64,000 nucleotides of DNA from the NCBI GenBank assembly GCA_946902875.1, contig OX336345.1, forward strand, positions 7,223,395-7,287,394, in the 5' to 3' direction. Numbering within the stretch: position 1 is the first letter of the stretch; each line of letters begins with the position of its first letter. The notes beneath the pieces were generated by a model. That model saw only the letters and a program-made list of their open reading frames with translations, did no database searches and was not told where the DNA came from. The position numbers were made by a program, and so were the translations under genes. This stretch comes from Nematopogon swammerdamellus (lineage: Eukaryota; Arthropoda; Insecta; Lepidoptera; Adelidae). Below are positions 55,447 to 64,000 of the stretch, piece after piece.

Positions 55447-56876
55447 AAAAAAATGCGTTTTAATAGAACATAATATAAATTGTGACTTGCGAAGTTTGTT
55501 TGTCAGTTCTTCTTCGCATTGAATTTAGAATTGGCGGAATTTTCGACAAGTCCAAGCGTAGGTTACCTACCTATGGATGAAATTATACAATAAACAATAA
55601 ACAATTATTTAATGCATTGAATTATGCTATAATAACAATACAAGAAGAAAACATACAGAAGAATAACACACATATTTATTTATACATTATATATTTTAGC
55701 GGGGATGGCATTAGATGCGTCGGAACGGGGCCTATTTCGGCAATCTAACATTGCCTGGCGCCTACATCATGGAGGTTGCAAAGTTTGTAAGCCACAACCT
55801 TCACCTGTTTCAGATCAACGGGGCCAGTCAACTATCTTACTTCGTTTCCTTAAAAATTACGTAGGTGTTAAACACAGGTTCACCAAGAGGCGAGAAGTCA
55901 GTTTTTGTGACTGGCTGGCCCCACGACCTTCAACATGCTGGAGTTTGTAATTTATTCGTGATGCCGCATCATACGTAATCGTTGTATGTATCTAGGCTCT
56001 AGAAGTTTCTAAATTTTAAGATTAATAAATAATTTATTTCTTCTTCATCTTCTAAAGTCTCACTCCATGAGTTCATGAAATATAATATGATTGATTGATT
56101 GATACAAGAGAGAGAGAAACAAAACGGCAAAGGCGAACTTTTTGCTAGTAATACTTTTCCCAGTAACGTTTTAGAATATACATACACGCCGCTAAGCGCC
56201 CTTGGGCCACGAGATTAATGAAATTAAAAACCGGTCAAGTGCGAGCTAGATTCGCGCAGTTAAACTCGGTTCCGTATCAATCAATCCCATCATACCACAT
56301 TCTTTTTCGAACTTGGAACTGGCCCTAATTGATTTACTTAGGTAAACAATATTCATTCGCTTATTTAAACGTTGTTCGACGTTCGGCCGCTAGTCTTCGC
56401 TAAGAGCAGTTTTAGAGACTTCTTTTAAAACTTATATTTTTGTCTAAACGCATCTCGGCCTTCGGCCTCGCCCTCATTGACTTGCTGTTTAGGTGTGCCG
56501 ATATTGTCGTATTCACTACGTTGAATATGAGTCAAAAGTTTTTCTAAACGTTCATAGCTGACCTTACTTAACCCTCAGAAGGGGTCAGAACAGGAATGGG
56601 AAGTTAGGAAGGAGGGTCTGAGTTGGTAAGGGGTGAAGGGTTGGTATGGGGGGCTGGGCCACGTGATTTACGTGAGTGCCCGCGCGTGACGTGAGCCATA
56701 AACGCCTCGCTAGTAATCACAGGCCGTCTGCAACAAGTCGCAAATTAATAATATCGTCCAGAACCGCCTTCTGTGGCTACTGTGTAGTTATATTCGTGAG
56801 TGAAATTCTGACCACAAAACGATGCATTCAGTGCGTTGTATATTTATTTATATGACGTTGTATCGTCTCATCGTTA
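55447..56876. other. Unassigned region with one protein-like patch
   Basis: 55700-55975 is GC-richer. One plus frame (55705-55950) is 81 codons. A shorter alternative frame reads GNLTLPGAYIMEVAKFVSHN and later GEKSVFVTGWPHDLQHAGV after a stop and shift. I recognise neither. A LINE-1-like motif (TCTTCTTCGC ... TTGGCGGAA) lies at 55507-55540 and one 68-bp Helitron unit at 56440-56485. A repeat C head is at 56229-56290. Confidence 0.35.
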
Positions 56877-57081
56877 GCGGTCAGTACTTGGATGGGTGAC
56901 GACTCGACCGTTAGAGGCTGACCGTGGTTCGAATTTTACGTAAAACTGTAGGTCCCTTCCCTTCTTATATTATTAGGTGATAGGTTTAACCCACCCGGGT
57001 TCCCACCAACACCGCACTGAATGAATGGTCGGTTAAATCGGCTATGGAAATAGTTCGTGTTTTCTGTCCAGTTTAGTGTAG
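56877..57081 (+). repeat. SINE-A copy from the 5S-like box onward
   Basis: Begins GCGGTCAGTACTTGGATGGG (5S C-box-like), then GACCGTGGTTCGAATTTTAC (B-box-like), then the body to GTTTAGTGTAGG. It stops abruptly where the inverted-repeat element begins. Confidence 0.8.
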
Positions 57082-57089
57082 GACCAAAG

Positions 57090-58060
57090 ATTTAAATCGA
57101 TAGATAGAGTAAAGCGCTCAAGAGTTCGCCACCGATTAGACATAACGGTGTGTGTGACTTCATGTAGAGTAGTCATCAAGAATCGCATCAAAAGCTGCCT
57201 CAAGTTAACAAAACTCTAACGCTCTGCACACGTGCATCGGGGCGTTCTGTTCCGTTCCGTGGAACGACCTCTCAACACGCGCGTGGCGCTGCGTCTGATG
57301 CGAAGTAGCCGCATGCGGCCCTTTCATTGGTGACTTTGTACAGTGGAAACCAAACTTAAATGCGTATTGGCCTGAAGTTCGGCCGCTTGACTGCGCATGT
57401 ACAGTCAAATAAAATATAGTTACAATCGAATATTTTGGCAGAAAATTTATAAAATTATTACATTATCATTTGTAGGTAAAAAGAGAGTCTTGCTGCATGC
57501 TTGCTGCATTATATTATGTTTGTGCACACCGATGTATCGATCATGGTTAAAACGGGTTTGAACCGGTAAACGCACTTCGCCAATAAACATTTCTCATGCT
57601 AGCACCACACATGGCTGTATGTACTCAAATCTTTGGCAAACATTTCCGTTTCGTCTCCCTTTAATGGCTTGGATAGACCGAGATAAAACTAAAATGTTTG
57701 CAACAATCACGAATACCTACGAATAACCACCATTAGCAAAAAATCTATCGCGACAACTACGGAAGACACAAATAAATAGTGAGTGACTGTACAATGGCGC
57801 ACGCACAGACGAGAGCGGGGCGTGCGCGGGCGACAGGACGCGGGCGGCGACGGCGCGCGGTCGTATCCTAGCAACGCGGGGGAGCGCGGTAGGGTGCGCC
57901 GATACCCCCTTTGCACACCTACCGCCCTCCCCCCCCCCCTCTGCCCTAATAATCGTCTTTTGCGCAGACACACGGGCGCATCTCACAGCCGCATTTAAGT
58001 TTGGTTTCTACTTGTATGTAGTGCGCCATGTTAGTCTATGCCCTATCTATCGATTTAAAT
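57090..58060. mobile_element. Possible foldback element with two nested inverted pairs
   Basis: ATTTAAATCGATAGATAG (57090-57107) is inverted at 58043-58060, and GAAACCAAACTTAAATGCG (57346-57364) at 57990-58008. Pair order is consistent with one foldback whose left arm has gained about 200 bp. SINE-A pieces abut both sides in outward orientation. No transposase frame is visible. The class is inferred. Confidence 0.5.
57783..57990. other. CpG-rich island in AT-rich DNA
   Basis: Dense CG dinucleotides (GGGCGTGCGCGGGCGACAGG, GCGGGCGGCGACGGCGCGCG) and a C run. Open frames on both strands (57783-57998 plus, 57973-57707 minus) reflect composition. Could be a promoter-type element or the GC-rich interior of the foldback. 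Confidence 0.4.
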
Positions 58061-58068
58061 TTTTGGAT

Positions 58069-58213
58069 GGGACCTACAGTTTTACTTGGAATCCGGACCA
58101 CGGTCAGTCTACGACGGTCGAACGTCATCAGTCCAAGTTCTGACCGTGCCCATGTGTGCTTATGACCACGAACGACAGTCGACCGATCGCACCACTGAGC
58201 TACCGAGGCTGAC
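58069..58213 (-). repeat. SINE-A head, 3'-truncated
   Basis: On the minus strand: TGTCAGCCTCGGTAGCTCAG, TGGTGCGATCGGTCGAC, a decayed 5S-like AGAACTTGGACTGATGACG, GGTCCGGATTCCAAGTAAAA, stopping at GTAGGTCCC. Confidence 0.75.
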
Positions 58214-58471
58214 AAAAGTATGTCTTTCAAAGTAAATTAATTTTACAAAGTTGATTAAATACCAATTCAAAACTAATTAATTGGGAGCAGCGGGCGCCAG
58301 ATGCGTCAGATCCGACGCGACGTCGAAATTAAATAAAAGAAAGAGGAATAAAACTGCTCAAAGTTCTTCGGTTCGTTCGAGTCTAAAACGCAGCTTGGAT
58401 TGCAACATAGAATTTAAAATTATAGAAGCCGCATAACATCGTTCTAGTCGTGCTGTCGCTCGCAAGCCCTC
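58214..58471. other. No gene recognised
   Basis: No repeat identified. Confidence 0.25.
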
Positions 58472-58544
58472 CTACCGTTGTTGGAGGCTGACCGTGGTTC
58501 GAATTCCACGTAAAACTGTAGGCACCTTCCCTTCGTACCTTATT
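58472..58544 (+). repeat. SINE-A B-box region fragment
   Basis: TTGGAGGCTGACCGTGGTTC, GAATTCCACGTAAAACTGTA, GGCACCTTCCCTTCGTACC. Confidence 0.75.
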
Positions 58545-58756
58545 CCAAAAGTCGATACAAATTCAAATGTTACCCAAATGAATTTTGAATATTTTTACTT
58601 TACCAATTATAACATAGAATTAATATAAATATGTAAATACAATTAGACACGTGACCATAAATATGTAATGGTGTGCACTGAGGCGAAATAACAAATACCT
58701 ACATCTTTATCTCTGTCGCATCTTTATCAGTCTCACTTACGAGTTCATTTGCCTTT

Positions 58757-58812
58757 CGACCATTCTTCATTCAGCTAGTGGTGCCAATCCGGGCGGGTTT
58801 TATCCTACCACC
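58757..58812 (-). repeat. SINE-A short fragment
   Basis: CGACCATTCTTCATTCAG, GGTGCCAATCCGGGCGGG, TATCCTACCACC. Confidence 0.65.
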
Positions 58813-58826
58813 AATGACGGTAAGGG

Positions 58827-59273
58827 CAGTGCCGGATCTAATACAAATTTTCGCCCCCCCCCCCCCCCAAGGAAAAATAAAAGGCCCCCTGGAGTTAAAT
58901 TTTTTTTTTATTATGATCAATATTAATTTGTAATTTGAAAACAAATCCTATACCTAGTAAGAATTTCTGCTTCCTCGTTTTCATTTCTGCAAAATTACAT
59001 ATAAGTTTTTGTGTATTTAAGGCTGATGCTTCCAGATGGTTGATAGCCAACATTCCAAGATCGCAGACCCTGTCCTGTCCCATAGAAGTCCTCAAGTAAG
59101 ATTAATTGATCCTCTTCAAATCCTAGAATGATCTTTTAGCTGATGCGACAGAAACAGGTAAGGTTAAGAACAATGTTAAAGCAGTTACATCTTCTGGGGC
59201 CTCCCGGCCCCCTCGGCCCCCTAGGGATCCGCCCATCACATTGCGGGCTTTGCGGGCACCTAGATCCGGCCGT
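58827..59273. mobile_element. hAT-like non-autonomous element (tentative)
   Basis: The left end CAGTGCCGGATCTAATAC and the right end (reversed) CACGGCCGGATCTAGGTG share CxGxGCCGGATCTA. The interior holds a C run and the CCTCCCGGCCCCCTCGGCCC stretch. Flanking 8-mers (GGTAAGGG and GTTAAGCT) match poorly, so the target duplication is not convincing. The 60-codon frame over 59143-59325 is compositional. Confidence 0.45.
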
Positions 59274-59342
59274 GGTTAAGCTGCAGTTTTATATGGAATG
59301 GGAACTATGGAGGAATAATAGATGACCAAATTATCTAATCGT

Positions 59343-59372
59343 TTAGTTAGGTTAGGTTAGTTTAGGTTAGGT
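59343..59372 (+). repeat. Short interstitial TTAGG-type array
   Basis: GTTAGGTTAGGTTAGTTTAG and GTTAGG: four to five units of TTAGG, the usual insect telomere motif, with one irregular unit. Confidence 0.6.
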
Positions 59373-59433
59373 GCCTGTCTGTCTGTACGTACGTTCGTCT
59401 GTATAACACAGACTTACTTCTAAAATATCTCTA

Positions 59434-59733
59434 TCTATATACTTCTTATAAAAGGGAACGTCTGTCTGTATGGATGTATGTATGTTTAAGATAAACTCAG
59501 GAATCACAGAACAGATTTTGATACGGTTTGCACCAATATAAATAGTAGTTCTTGAGGCTCACTATAGGTTATATACCATCACGCTAAATAGCCTTAGAAG
59601 TGAACATTATCAAAGAAAGTATAGTATGGACGGGAGAGAGGGATAAGAGAAGCGATCATTTATATCATATTTGCGTTTTATTATTTGCTATTAAACCGAG
59701 TGTACCGCGAGCGAAGCCGCGGGCAAAAGCTAG
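59434..59733 (+). mobile_element. Mini-Helitron, 300 bp
   Basis: Starts about TCTATATACTTCTTATAAAA after A. It has GAATCACAGAACAGATTTTG, TAGGTTATATACCATCACGC and TAAATAGCCTTAG (shared with 39213-39508). It ends CGCGAGCGAAGCCGCGGGCA AAAGCTAG before T. Confidence 0.7.
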
Positions 59734-60365
59734 TTTGAGATATATGCAGGGTGTTGGTTTTTACCATGCTGGTCGTTTCAGAGGCTAACAAAAACTAAGT
59801 ACATTCCAAAATAAAAAAATAGGCGAAAAAAAATATTTCTCCGTTTATTTACGAAAATACCTAACCTTAAATGTACGGAAAAAAAGGGAAGGAAAAAAGG
59901 GCCGGGATTGTAACAAAAATCACGCTCTATATACATAACTTTTTTGATATTAAAATGTATATTAATATTCCTCGAATTGTTATTTGGTGAAGGTTAAAAA
60001 TACATACTTCGAAAAGGTCGTATTTTATTTGCCTCTGGCTAGCAGAAATGTTTTCAATATTTCTTATTGAAACTGAGGCAATATTTGTAACGATATTGCC
60101 GGTAATAATATAAATTCATTGTTTGCTCGCGTCTTATTGTGTTTGATCGATTTCTATTTAGCTGAAGCTTCTGTAAACTCAGAATATTGACAGAGAGTAA
60201 CAAACAATATAGTGTACATAAGTTGTTTCTTTGCAAACATTTCGTTCAGTTTTATATAAATAACGATCTAAAGTACTCAGATCGGCTCGGATTGAGATTA
60301 TTTTGTCTACATGTCTAATAGATCTAGCGTAAATGTAATTTAATGTTTTTTTTGCATCATTGAAA
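59734..60365. other. AT-rich DNA, nothing recognised
   Basis: No frame or repeat. Confidence 0.35.
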
Positions 60366-60612
60366 TTTTACTAACGAAAGAAATTTATGAAGCAAATGTG
60401 AGTGGAAGAGTCGGGAAGGGTCGCCCTAGACGCACGTACCTGGACCAGATCGGGTATGTGTTCAAAAAGGGTCAAGTGCGTAGTACGCGTAACCGACGAG
60501 CATGCATTAAGAACATTATGGGAGTGGAAGAGGCGGCAGAGGTGTGTCAGGATCGTGGCACGTTGAGATCCGTTGTCTCTACCTACCCTTCCGGGAAACA
60601 GGCGTGACGCTA
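60366..60612 (+). pseudogene. LINE-2 C-terminal fragment, best-kept tail
   Basis: An open frame encodes [78 protein letters not shown] and a stop. This is the C-terminus that defines LINE-2 in the window. No RT core is present, as expected for a 5'-truncated insertion. Confidence 0.75.
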
Positions 60613-60920
60613 TGTATGAAATGATAAAATATATTACACTCGCAGAAGGCCTAAAAAGATTTAGAATTACTGCCATTCGATTTCTAACCCTACTGGTATT
60701 TTATGTACAAAGCCAGTTTTTTAAATATAGAATCGTTTTCTAGCTCTCTTGTAAAGTTGGATTTTGTCCGTTACGCCAATTGAGATTCCGACCGTCGCGT
60801 CGATATGTAAAATTGCATAATGAAAACCACATGCAAATAAGTTAAGTCGGCCTCGAATTATAAGCTAACAAACATGCATAGGGCCTATGCCATAGGCAGA
60901 TGTTGTATTTTAAAACTTAA
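60613..60920. other. No gene recognised
   Basis: No repeat identified. Confidence 0.3.
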
Positions 60921-61342
60921 GCAGGGTTTCTCAAACTTTTTTTTTCGTGTACAACTAAAATTAAGATGTTTGGCGGCGCGGCGTACCACCGTTACCTACA
61001 AGAAGCTAATAATAATATATCTACATTCTTGAGTTCTCTTTCGAGGTTAACATTACACCAAAGTTCAATTAATGATTCTCTTTCCTGGAATGTAAGTGAT
61101 ATTCTGAAAAATCTTTCTGTTTTCTGAAAAAGTTCAGAAAAAAAAAGCATTTGAAAGTGGGTTGTTGTGCTAAGAACATCAGAATTCTAATTTTTTAATG
61201 TTCATTAACAAAACTTTCTAAATTAGGATTATGATAATTTTTATTGCCGCTTATTACATTTTTAAAAAATTTCATTTTTTTCGCCTACCACCTCGAAGCT
61301 TTCTACCACTGGTGGTACGCGTACCATAGATTGAGAACTGCT
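60921..61342. mobile_element. hAT-like MITE, 422 bp, with target duplication
   Basis: The left end GCAGGGTTTCTCAAACTTTT and the right end (reversed) AGCAGTTCTCAATCTATGG fit the CAGxGGTTCTCAAx ends of hAT elements. GGCGTACCACC and GGTGGTACGCGTACC form inner inverted pieces. AACTTAA directly flanks both sides (60914-60920 and 61343-61349), consistent with a 7-8 bp hAT duplication. No transposase. Confidence 0.8.
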
Positions 61343-61650
61343 AACTTAAAGGGATATGAACTAGCTCATGAACATAGGCCAAACGTTTGGCTCAAAACGC
61401 CCAGCAACATAGCTTTTAAGCCACTTTGTGTATGTAGCCGTTTAAATTAAATAATGTATATTAACCACGGTAATTTAAGAACTCATATAGGGGCTAGCCG
61501 ACACGTGGCTTTGCTCTCGTTAAGGATAACTTAATGTTAAGCATATAGTATTCGAAGATATTATATTATTAAAATTGCTTGCATTAGTGAAAACCGCATT
61601 TAAATCGCTTAAGTAGTACTCTTGCTACAAAAGTCAGTGATAGGGATACG
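61343..61650. other. No gene; palindrome GGCCAAACGTTTGGCT
   Basis: The palindrome at 61377-61392 matches the one at 10089. Confidence 0.4.
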
Positions 61651-61920
61651 TTATGTAGATTCATCCAAATTTTTCTCCACCACCGCCTGCAGTCGCCTCT
61701 CACAGCATTCCACCTCGACATCCCAGTCATTAATTACACGAGCCCTTTGTCCCGGCGCAAGCTCCGCTCCTATTGTAACAACATTTAGGTCACGCCTTTC
61801 AAAGGCGACGCTAAGGTGTGTGTTCTGTCGACCGATGTTGGCAGATTTTTTTAACGCATCGTATTGTGATTTGTGATCATAAGTCGCGACAGCTGTAGCC
61901 CTGAGGCCTGATGTTGTTTT
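61651..61920 (-). CDS. Unidentified open frame, possible 3' exon
   Basis: A minus-strand frame of about 88 codons from near 61917 to a TAA at 61651. It includes ASGLRATAVATYDHKSQYDA-like sequence, then LKKSANIGRQNTHLSVAFER, RDLNVVTIGAELAPGQRARV and INDWDVEVECCERRLQAVVE. It is GC-richer than its flanks and low in repeats, and the residues look protein-like (mixed charged/hydrophobic, no runs). Upstream the frame continues into a SINE tail, so the real start or splice acceptor (AG in CATCAG near 61917) must lie at the boundary. I do not recognise a domain. It may be a host 3' exon or an unknown transposon ORF. No clear polyadenylation signal follows closely. Confidence 0.35.
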   Translation of the reverse strand, partial: KTTSGLRATAVATYDHKSQYDALKKSANIGRQNTHLSVAFERRDLNVVTIGAELAPGQRARVINDWDVEVECCERRLQAVVEKNLDEST

Positions 61921-61990
61921 TTTTTTATGTAAACCAACATAAGTGGCTGTGCAGATCGACCAAATGGTGCAGTCGACAGAGCGAAAATCA
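61913..61990 (-). repeat. SINE tail fragment (third type)
   Basis: T run, ATGTAAACCAACATAAGTGG, CTGTGCAGATCGACC. It abuts the open frame at 61651-61920. Confidence 0.45.
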
Positions 61991-62026
61991 CCTCTCATCG
62001 CGAAACCACGCTCAGTGAGGCACCAT

Positions 62027-62202
62027 ACAGGTCAGTTAACCAAAGCTGGCGCACACAGTACTCACACCAATGCAATTGTGCAAGTGCGAGTGAGACGTCG
62101 CACTGCATACGCATCACGAAAACCCGATCTGTCTCACTCGCACTTGCACAATTGCATTGGTGTGAGTACTGTGTACGCGCCAGCTTTGGTTAACTGACCT
62201 GT
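62027..62202. mobile_element. Large palindrome, about 71-bp arms
   Basis: The left arm ACAGGTCAGTTAACCAAAGC ... AAGTGCGAGTGAGAC and the right arm GTCTCACTCGCACTTGCACA ... TTAACTGACCTGT are near-exact reverse complements. The loop is about 34 bp. It looks like a foldback MITE; target duplications are not obvious. Confidence 0.85.
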
Positions 62203-63094
62203 AACAGCAGATTTGTCGTATTGCAACTGAAAAATTTGAAGCTTGTGGTATGTCAGAAAAATGACTGTGGTTAATGAAAATAATTATTAAGCTGGTCATA
62301 ATGTAAACGTAAAATTTAACCTTATCATTACATTCTTTTTCTCTTCTTATATTTATTTCTTGAAAAAATAATGTAAGAAGCGTTGCAATCCAACTGGCAA
62401 CTAGGCTAAAACTGTTCTGGAATGAGCAGATATGGAGTAGTAAGATAGAATATAAAAGTAAACAGCAATGGTTTTTATTTGCTTTTAAAATCCAATATAT
62501 GTATTTCTTTGTATAAATCTGTGGAATTCTCTAATATGTAAATAAATAAATAAATAATTCAATTAATGTAATAATTATGTTGTGTAATTGATTGTACAAA
62601 GACATATTCAGTACAACGAGAAATCTGCCAAAAACTAAGTAAATTCCAAAGTTGTGAAGGAACACGGACTGTGAAACATAAATAATGTTCAATGTCCTTA
62701 AATGTCCTCATTTAAGAACAATAAGCTCATCTTGAAGATTTTTTTTATTACTTGATAAGACTTAGCCGAGCCGAGATTATCCTAGTTTTAAGGTTCCGTA
62801 TAAAAATCTTAATAACAGTATAACATTGTCTTAGCTGACAATCTTTTGGAAGATACTCATAAAAGTACTTGTGTATCTTGCACAGTAGGCATGCGTAATT
62901 TATTGCAATATCTTTTAGTCAGTATAATAACCACAGTTCTCTCGCATTGGGCCTGTGTAGACTACACAAGACTTAGGCTTAATCAGTCAATAGTCAGACC
63001 AAGACGTCAGATTATCAGTCAATAGCTTGTGATTCTTTGAAAATGTATTAACATACATAATTACATACCTATTATGTTATGTACCTGCCTGTTT
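62203..63094. other. AT-rich DNA, nothing recognised
   Basis: A (TAAA)n run lies near 62538-62555. No frame or repeat otherwise. Confidence 0.35.
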
Positions 63095-63155
63095 TTCAGT
63101 GGGGTAGGTAGACACAACGGATATCCACGTGCCAATATTCTGACACACTGTAGTT
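63095..63155 (-). pseudogene. LINE-2 3' tip
   Basis: CAGTGGGGTAGGTAGACACA, ACGGATATCCACGTGCC, TTCTGACACAC match the reverse of the LINE-2 end, as at 32865. Confidence 0.6.
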
Positions 63156-63684
63156 TAATGACAGCACGTTGACACAAAAAGGTATTTTTGAGCCGAAATA
63201 GTAACAAATTATCGATTCATTCTCACACAATTTATAGATGAATAAAATTTTATAAAAAAAAAATACTACGTTTACGTTTAGTACCGTAGGTGAATCAAAT
63301 ATCCCAAAAACGTTCCCAAATATCCCATATATTCTATGACCTATGACACCACTTACGTTGACCGCTCAATGCGGAAGCCCAAACTGACCCCACAGCCTGA
63401 AGTCGCGACCCGCACCCTGAGAGCCTCCTGAACAATGTCGCAAGTCGTAAATCCGAGTAAAGAAACGACCTTGCGATTTCTGCCTTTCAATGAGTCGAGT
63501 TTCTCGATGTATCAACTTGGAAGATATGCGCAGGAGTTTCGTACAAAACGTCAAGGACATAATTTCCTGTTTAACAGTGGGATAGAGTAGATAGCCAAGC
63601 ACACTTTAACTTTAGAAGGAAGCGCTTAAACAATTACAAGAAAAATAATAAAAATGTAATTTAAGAGCTTACCAACAAAATTAT
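63156..63684. other. No gene recognised
   Basis: A 78-codon minus frame at 63602-63366 has no motif. Confidence 0.3.
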
Positions 63685-63770
63685 ATGAAATTTTATGAAA
63701 TAAAATGAAATGAAAATGAAAATGAAATTAAATGAAATGAATTGAAATGAAATGAAATTATACGTAAGTT
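63685..63770. repeat. (ATGAA)n-type microsatellite
   Basis: Irregular repeats of TGAAA, TGAAAA and TGAAAT. Confidence 0.8.
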
Positions 63771-63777
63771 TATAGTA

Positions 63778-64000
63778 TAAATTCAAATTCAAATTCAAAT
63801 GTATTTATTGTGACATGTGATATTTATACAAAAAGAGCTAAGTAGTTCAAGGTAGCGGGTTGGCTCCCCGATTGGGTTTTTAGAAACCGTGTCTGGTCGA
63901 ACAATGCGTGGTCGCCCGTATCTCGACTAGTCCCGAGTGGCGGCTGGCACCCCAGTGCCTCTTTGGATGATTTTCAAAAATGATTTGACAAAATAAAGGT
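63778..64000 (-). repeat. LINE 3' end running off the window
   Basis: TTCAAATTCAAATTCAAATG then TATTTATTGTGACATG is the reverse of a LINE tail with an (AATTTG)n end. GC-richer sequence (GGCTCCCCGATTGGG, CCCGAGTGGCGGCTGGCACC) follows toward its coding side, beyond the window edge. Confidence 0.45.

Noticed and set aside
55705..55950. Plus frame with secreted-protein-like peptide GNLTLPGAYIMEVAKF
   Set aside because: The segment needs frame changes and stops within 50 codons. No domain is recognised, so only an unassigned entry is kept.

Overview
This window looks like nuclear DNA of a moth or butterfly (Lepidoptera), and I see no host gene I can name. The evidence is eukaryotic and insect-like. 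Introns, operons and ribosome-binding sites are absent, the background is AT-rich, and almost every recognisable block is a transposable element or its debris. Several repeats are ones I know as common in lepidopteran genomes: the GGCCAAGTGCGAGTCGGA / AGGGTTCCGTA repeat, short Helitrons ending in CTAG with a GAGCGAAGCCGCGGGC-type end, RTE-like LINE tails with the (A)TCATCATCATCAGCC motif, and a maT (DD37D) transposon. I could run no database search, so family names rest on motifs read by eye.

Layout. 1-2250: a decayed, GC-rich minus-strand non-LTR retrotransposon (LINE-1), split by a SINE. 2820-3245: a 141-bp sequence present three times in tandem. 3.5-20 kb: AT-rich DNA with scattered SINE copies (SINE-A, SINE-B), the repeat-C family, LINE tails and Helitron fragments. 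20.3-20.8 kb: a large palindrome beside an (AC)n-bearing repeat. 21.5-37 kb: more SINEs, 3' ends of LINE-2, and repeat X. 37464-37983: an internally deleted mariner. 39213-42429: two Helitrons, one carrying about 16 copies of a 68-bp minisatellite. 47382-48673: the best-preserved element, a complete-length maT transposon whose transposase is broken by one frameshift. 48980-49797: four copies of a 206-bp unit. 51-62 kb: several foldback or MITE-like elements, two hAT-like elements, another Helitron, and one unexplained open frame (61651-61920, minus) that could be a host exon.

How the parts work together. There is no pathway here. The interaction is between genomic parasites. SINE-A (21 copies or fragments counted) carries a tRNA-like A box, then a stretch closely matching the 3' half of 5S rRNA including its C box, then a B-box-like motif. 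Three loci (28.4, 44.3 and 53.0 kb) carry the same chimera, in which the first ~86 bp of repeat X replaces the SINE-A head, so the fusion has itself been copied. Non-autonomous elements (SINEs, MITEs, mini-Helitrons, deleted mariner) greatly outnumber anything that could once have supplied enzymes. Labels used below (SINE-A, SINE-B, repeat C, D, E, X, LINE-1 to LINE-5) are local to this window.
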